Shown here one piece after another: positions 62,093 through 64,000 of a DNA stretch of 64,000 nt. Made by a program: the position numbers and the translations under genes. Below the pieces are notes generated by a model, which was given only the letters and a program-made list of their open reading frames with translations, was not told the DNA's origin and made no database searches. Where the stretch lies: assembly GCA_963716095.1 (NCBI GenBank), contig CAVQSV010000023.1, positions 62,001-126,000 on the forward strand, written 5' to 3'. This DNA comes from Sva-07 sp963716095 (GTDB taxonomy: Bacteria > Actinomycetota > Acidimicrobiia > Acidimicrobiales > Ilumatobacteraceae). Every line of letters begins with the position of its first letter. The stretch's first letter is position 1.

Positions 62093-62442
62093 CCTTGTGG
62101 GACGTGAGCCCAGGCCTCGACCTCGACGAGGAAGTTGCCGGGCAACGCCGCCACCCCCACCGTCGATCGGGCGGGACGGTGCGATCCGAGGGCCTCGGCG
62201 TACGCCTCGTTGAACGCCGTGAAGTTCTCCATGTCGGTGAGGAAGCACGTGGTCTTGACCACATCGGCGAGCGTGGCGCCGACGGTGGCGAGTTGTGCTG
62301 CGACGTTGGCCATGGTCTGGGTGGTCTCGGCGCGCACCCCACCGTCGACCTTGACACCGTCGCGCATGCCTCCCTGCCCGGAGACGATGACGAAGTCTCC
62401 AGCACGGACGACCGGGGTGTAGGGACCAAGCGGCTTGCTCAT
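62089..62442 (-). CDS. RidA/YjgF family protein
   Basis: A 117-residue trimer-forming deaminase of reactive enamines and imines. It starts KPLGPYTPVVRAGDFVIVSGQGG and ends with ALPGNFLVEVEAWAHV. The active Arg is in SHRPARSTVGV. First gene of the operon with Tag, a small membrane protein and 8-oxoguanine deaminase. ATG 62442. Confidence 0.87.
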   Translation of the reverse strand: MSKPLGPYTPVVRAGDFVIVSGQGGMRDGVKVDGGVRAETTQTMANVAAQLATVGATLADVVKTTCFLTDMENFTAFNEAYAEALGSHRPARSTVGVAALPGNFLVEVEAWAHVPQG

Positions 62443-62508
62443 CTGGGCAAACGTAGCCGCGCGACCGCGACCGACAGGCTCCGAGACCCACCGGTATCGT
62501 CGTCGGTG

Positions 62509-63423
62509 ATGTCTCCCATGCCCGCCCGTCGACCGTTCCTTCTCTCCCGTCGCGGGTTCGTGGCCGGCGTGGCTGCCACCGGCGTGCTCGCCGCTTGCGG
62601 CTCGAGCGACGACTCGTCGGGCTCGGATGCCGCTGAGGGTGGGGAGGGAACCACCCCCGGGCTCACCTTCGGTCCGTTCGTGCTCGCCCAGCGGTTCCCT
62701 CAAGACGTGCAGGAGCCGGGACTGCAGCGCCTGCCGATCAGCCTCGCCACTCCGGACGGCAGCATCGTCGCCGACGGCCCCGACACGTTGCGCGCCGAGG
62801 TCGACGACGCTGACGGCAACTCGCTCGGTCTCAGCATCTCGACGGTCCGCCGCGACCTCGAGTCCGGTCCGTACTACAGCTTCCGAGTACCCATCGAGAC
62901 ACCGGGGATCTACTACCTGCTCGTCGAAGGGGGCCCGGAAGGCGGCGCAGCGTTTCAGGTGATGGAGCCGGGTTCGGTGGAGGTGCCGGGCCCCGGCGAC
63001 GCGATGGCGCCGTTCGACACGCCCACCGTCGACGACCCTCGCGGCGTCGATCCGATCTGCACCCGCTCGCCGGAGCCGTGTCCGTTCCACGACGTGACGC
63101 TCACCGAAGCGTTGCTGGCCGGCAAGCCGGTCGCCTATCTGGTCGGTACGCCGGCGTTCTGCCAGACCGGAACGTGCGCTCCTGCGCTCGAGTCGATGAT
63201 CTCGGTGCAGGACCGCTTCGGTGAGACCTACACCTGGGTGCATGCCGAGGTCTACACCGACAACTCGGCGACGGTTCCGGCCGACGCTGTCGGTGCAGCG
63301 AATCTCAGCTTCGAGCCGGCGCTGTTCGTGATCGGCGCCGATGGCAACGTGATCGAGCGGCTCGATGCCGTGTGGGACGAGAGCGAACTCGTCGAAGTGC
63401 TCGAGCGCGCCGAATCGGCCTGA
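62509..63423 (+). CDS. Tat-exported lipoprotein with thioredoxin-like C-terminus
   Basis: A 304-residue protein. The twin-arginine signal SRRGFVAGVAATG ends in a lipobox (VLAAC). A 200-residue beta-rich domain follows. The last third (PVAYLVGTPAFCQTGTCAPALE) resembles a thioredoxin or peroxiredoxin fold with a CxxxxC pair. Secreted and lipid-anchored. Function unknown. ATG 62509. Confidence 0.72.
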   Translation: MSPMPARRPFLLSRRGFVAGVAATGVLAACGSSDDSSGSDAAEGGEGTTPGLTFGPFVLAQRFPQDVQEPGLQRLPISLATPDGSIVADGPDTLRAEVDDADGNSLGLSISTVRRDLESGPYYSFRVPIETPGIYYLLVEGGPEGGAAFQVMEPGSVEVPGPGDAMAPFDTPTVDDPRGVDPICTRSPEPCPFHDVTLTEALLAGKPVAYLVGTPAFCQTGTCAPALESMISVQDRFGETYTWVHAEVYTDNSATVPADAVGAANLSFEPALFVIGADGNVIERLDAVWDESELVEVLERAESA

Positions 63424-63471
63424 CCACACGAGTCGGCCGACGCCCAGCGCCGGGCCCGTCGATCAGCGAAT

Positions 63472-63801
63472 TCAGGAGAAGCTGGAGCCGCAGCCGCAGG
63501 TGCGCGATGCGTTCGGATTCGTGATGGCGAACCCCGACTGATCGAGGCCGTCCTTGTAATCGAGCGTGGCACCTTCGAGCAGTTGCGCAGACGCCGGATC
63601 GACCACGACCTTCACGGTGCCGTCGTCGCCGTACGTGGCCTGGTTGTCGTCGGCGGCGATGTCGCCGTCGAAGAACATCTCGTACGAGAAGCCGCTGCAG
63701 CCACCCGGTCGAACCGCGACGCGCAGCGCCAGGTCCTCGGCACCTTCGTCGGCGAGCAACTGTCGAACTTTGACGGCAGCAGTGTCGGTGAGCGTGATCA
63801 T
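63472..63801 (-). CDS. erpA: Iron-sulfur cluster insertion protein, ErpA/HesB family
   Basis: A 109-residue A-type carrier, with the conserved Cys in PGGCSGFSYEM and the C-terminal CGCG in RTCGCGSSFS. It hands Fe-S clusters to target proteins. It lies next to a SufR-like regulator on the same strand. ATG 63801. Confidence 0.93.
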   Translation of the reverse strand: MITLTDTAAVKVRQLLADEGAEDLALRVAVRPGGCSGFSYEMFFDGDIAADDNQATYGDDGTVKVVVDPASAQLLEGATLDYKDGLDQSGFAITNPNASRTCGCGSSFS

Positions 63802-63831
63802 TCGGAACCTCCTGGTTGCAGATGTCTCAAT

Positions 63832-64000
63832 TTAGCGGGAACCGACCGTGACACGACATGGCGTGCGGCTGGTCAGGGTGCAGAACTCGTCGACCTCGGC
63901 GTCGCCCATGTGCGCGACGAACCCGGCAACCAGACCTCGATGGAGCCCACACACGAGTTCTGGGTGCTGCTCGGCGAGTTCGGCGAACGGGCAGTGCCCG
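63832..64000 (-). CDS. SufR-like transcriptional regulator, C-terminal fragment (partial)
   Basis: The last 55 residues of a gene running off the right edge. Cysteines occur in HCPFAELA, LVCGLHRG, FCTLTSR and TPCRVT, a four-Cys pattern as in SufR-type Fe-S regulators. It ends with TAA at 63832-63834, 30 bases before the erpA start. If so, it may regulate Fe-S assembly. Confidence 0.65.
   Translation of the reverse strand, partial: GHCPFAELAEQHPELVCGLHRGLVAGFVAHMGDAEVDEFCTLTSRTPCRVTVGSR

Overview
The window is a gene-dense, high-GC segment with many GTG starts and short ATGA/GTGA overlaps between co-directional genes. The gene content points to an actinomycete-like bacterium (Actinomycetota), probably of the Acidimicrobiia/Ilumatobacter type. 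Supporting genes are a GlnR-type regulator, a paired actinobacterial ArsA-like ATPase locus, a WXG100 protein, an MhuD/ABM-like monooxygenase, an actinobacterial MT0933-type small protein and many lipobox proteins. The taxon is an inference from content, not from a marker gene. No prophage, insertion sequence, CRISPR array or rRNA is visible. The one RNA gene seen is tRNA-Pro(CGG).

Layout: 0-1.3 kb, edge of a TrkA-type gene and a polyprenyl diphosphate synthase. 1.3-6.4 kb, a SEC-C methionine aminopeptidase, then a coupled operon of cytochrome c, SCO1, cupredoxin and a membrane protein, then a divergent ECF sigma / zinc-finger anti-sigma pair. 6.3-14.3 kb, an orphan adenine methyltransferase, pantothenate kinase, a HisN-like phosphatase, a serine hydrolase, a GTGA-coupled trio (MTH1187-type thiamine-binding protein, HTH regulator, HAD phosphatase), an orphan WXG100 protein and an M20 amidohydrolase. 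14.3-30.2 kb, GH38 mannosidase, a DEAD-box helicase with a C-terminal cold-shock domain, SDR, CoA transferase, ATP-dependent DNA ligase, kynureninase, aspartate kinase, a flavoprotein, a CBS/CorC protein, a methyltransferase and aspartate-semialdehyde dehydrogenase. 30.2-39.5 kb, MazG, a NERD/UvrD helicase, the tRNA, a receiver protein, the paired ATPases, NfeD, and selB-selA. 39.6-44.0 kb, a small antitoxin-like gene and an unusual operon of a membrane coiled-coil protein, TelA, a solute-binding/VWA lipoprotein and a degenerate VWA-like protein. 44-53 kb, dUTPase, a PI-PLC-like lipoprotein, Nudix, YibE/F, and a zinc regulon (znuC divergent from znuA-znuB, with a Zur-type box between them, and a zur-like gene next to nadE). 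53-59 kb, a penicillin-acylase lipoprotein and a nitrogen cluster (GSII, GSI, GlnR-like regulator). 59-64 kb, a SGNH hydrolase, a base-damage operon (RidA, Tag, a small membrane protein, 8-oxoguanine deaminase), a Tat lipoprotein, an ErpA-type protein and the end of a SufR-like regulator.

A striking property of this sequence is that at least eight otherwise convincing genes are split by single-base shifts, nearly all repaired by removing one base and several lying in G/C runs. The simplest reading is uncorrected sequencing or assembly error, so I describe those loci as frameshifted genes. No gene-free stretch exceeds about 200 bases. The larger gaps hold palindromic repeats, a Zur-type box, candidate GlnR half-sites and hairpins.
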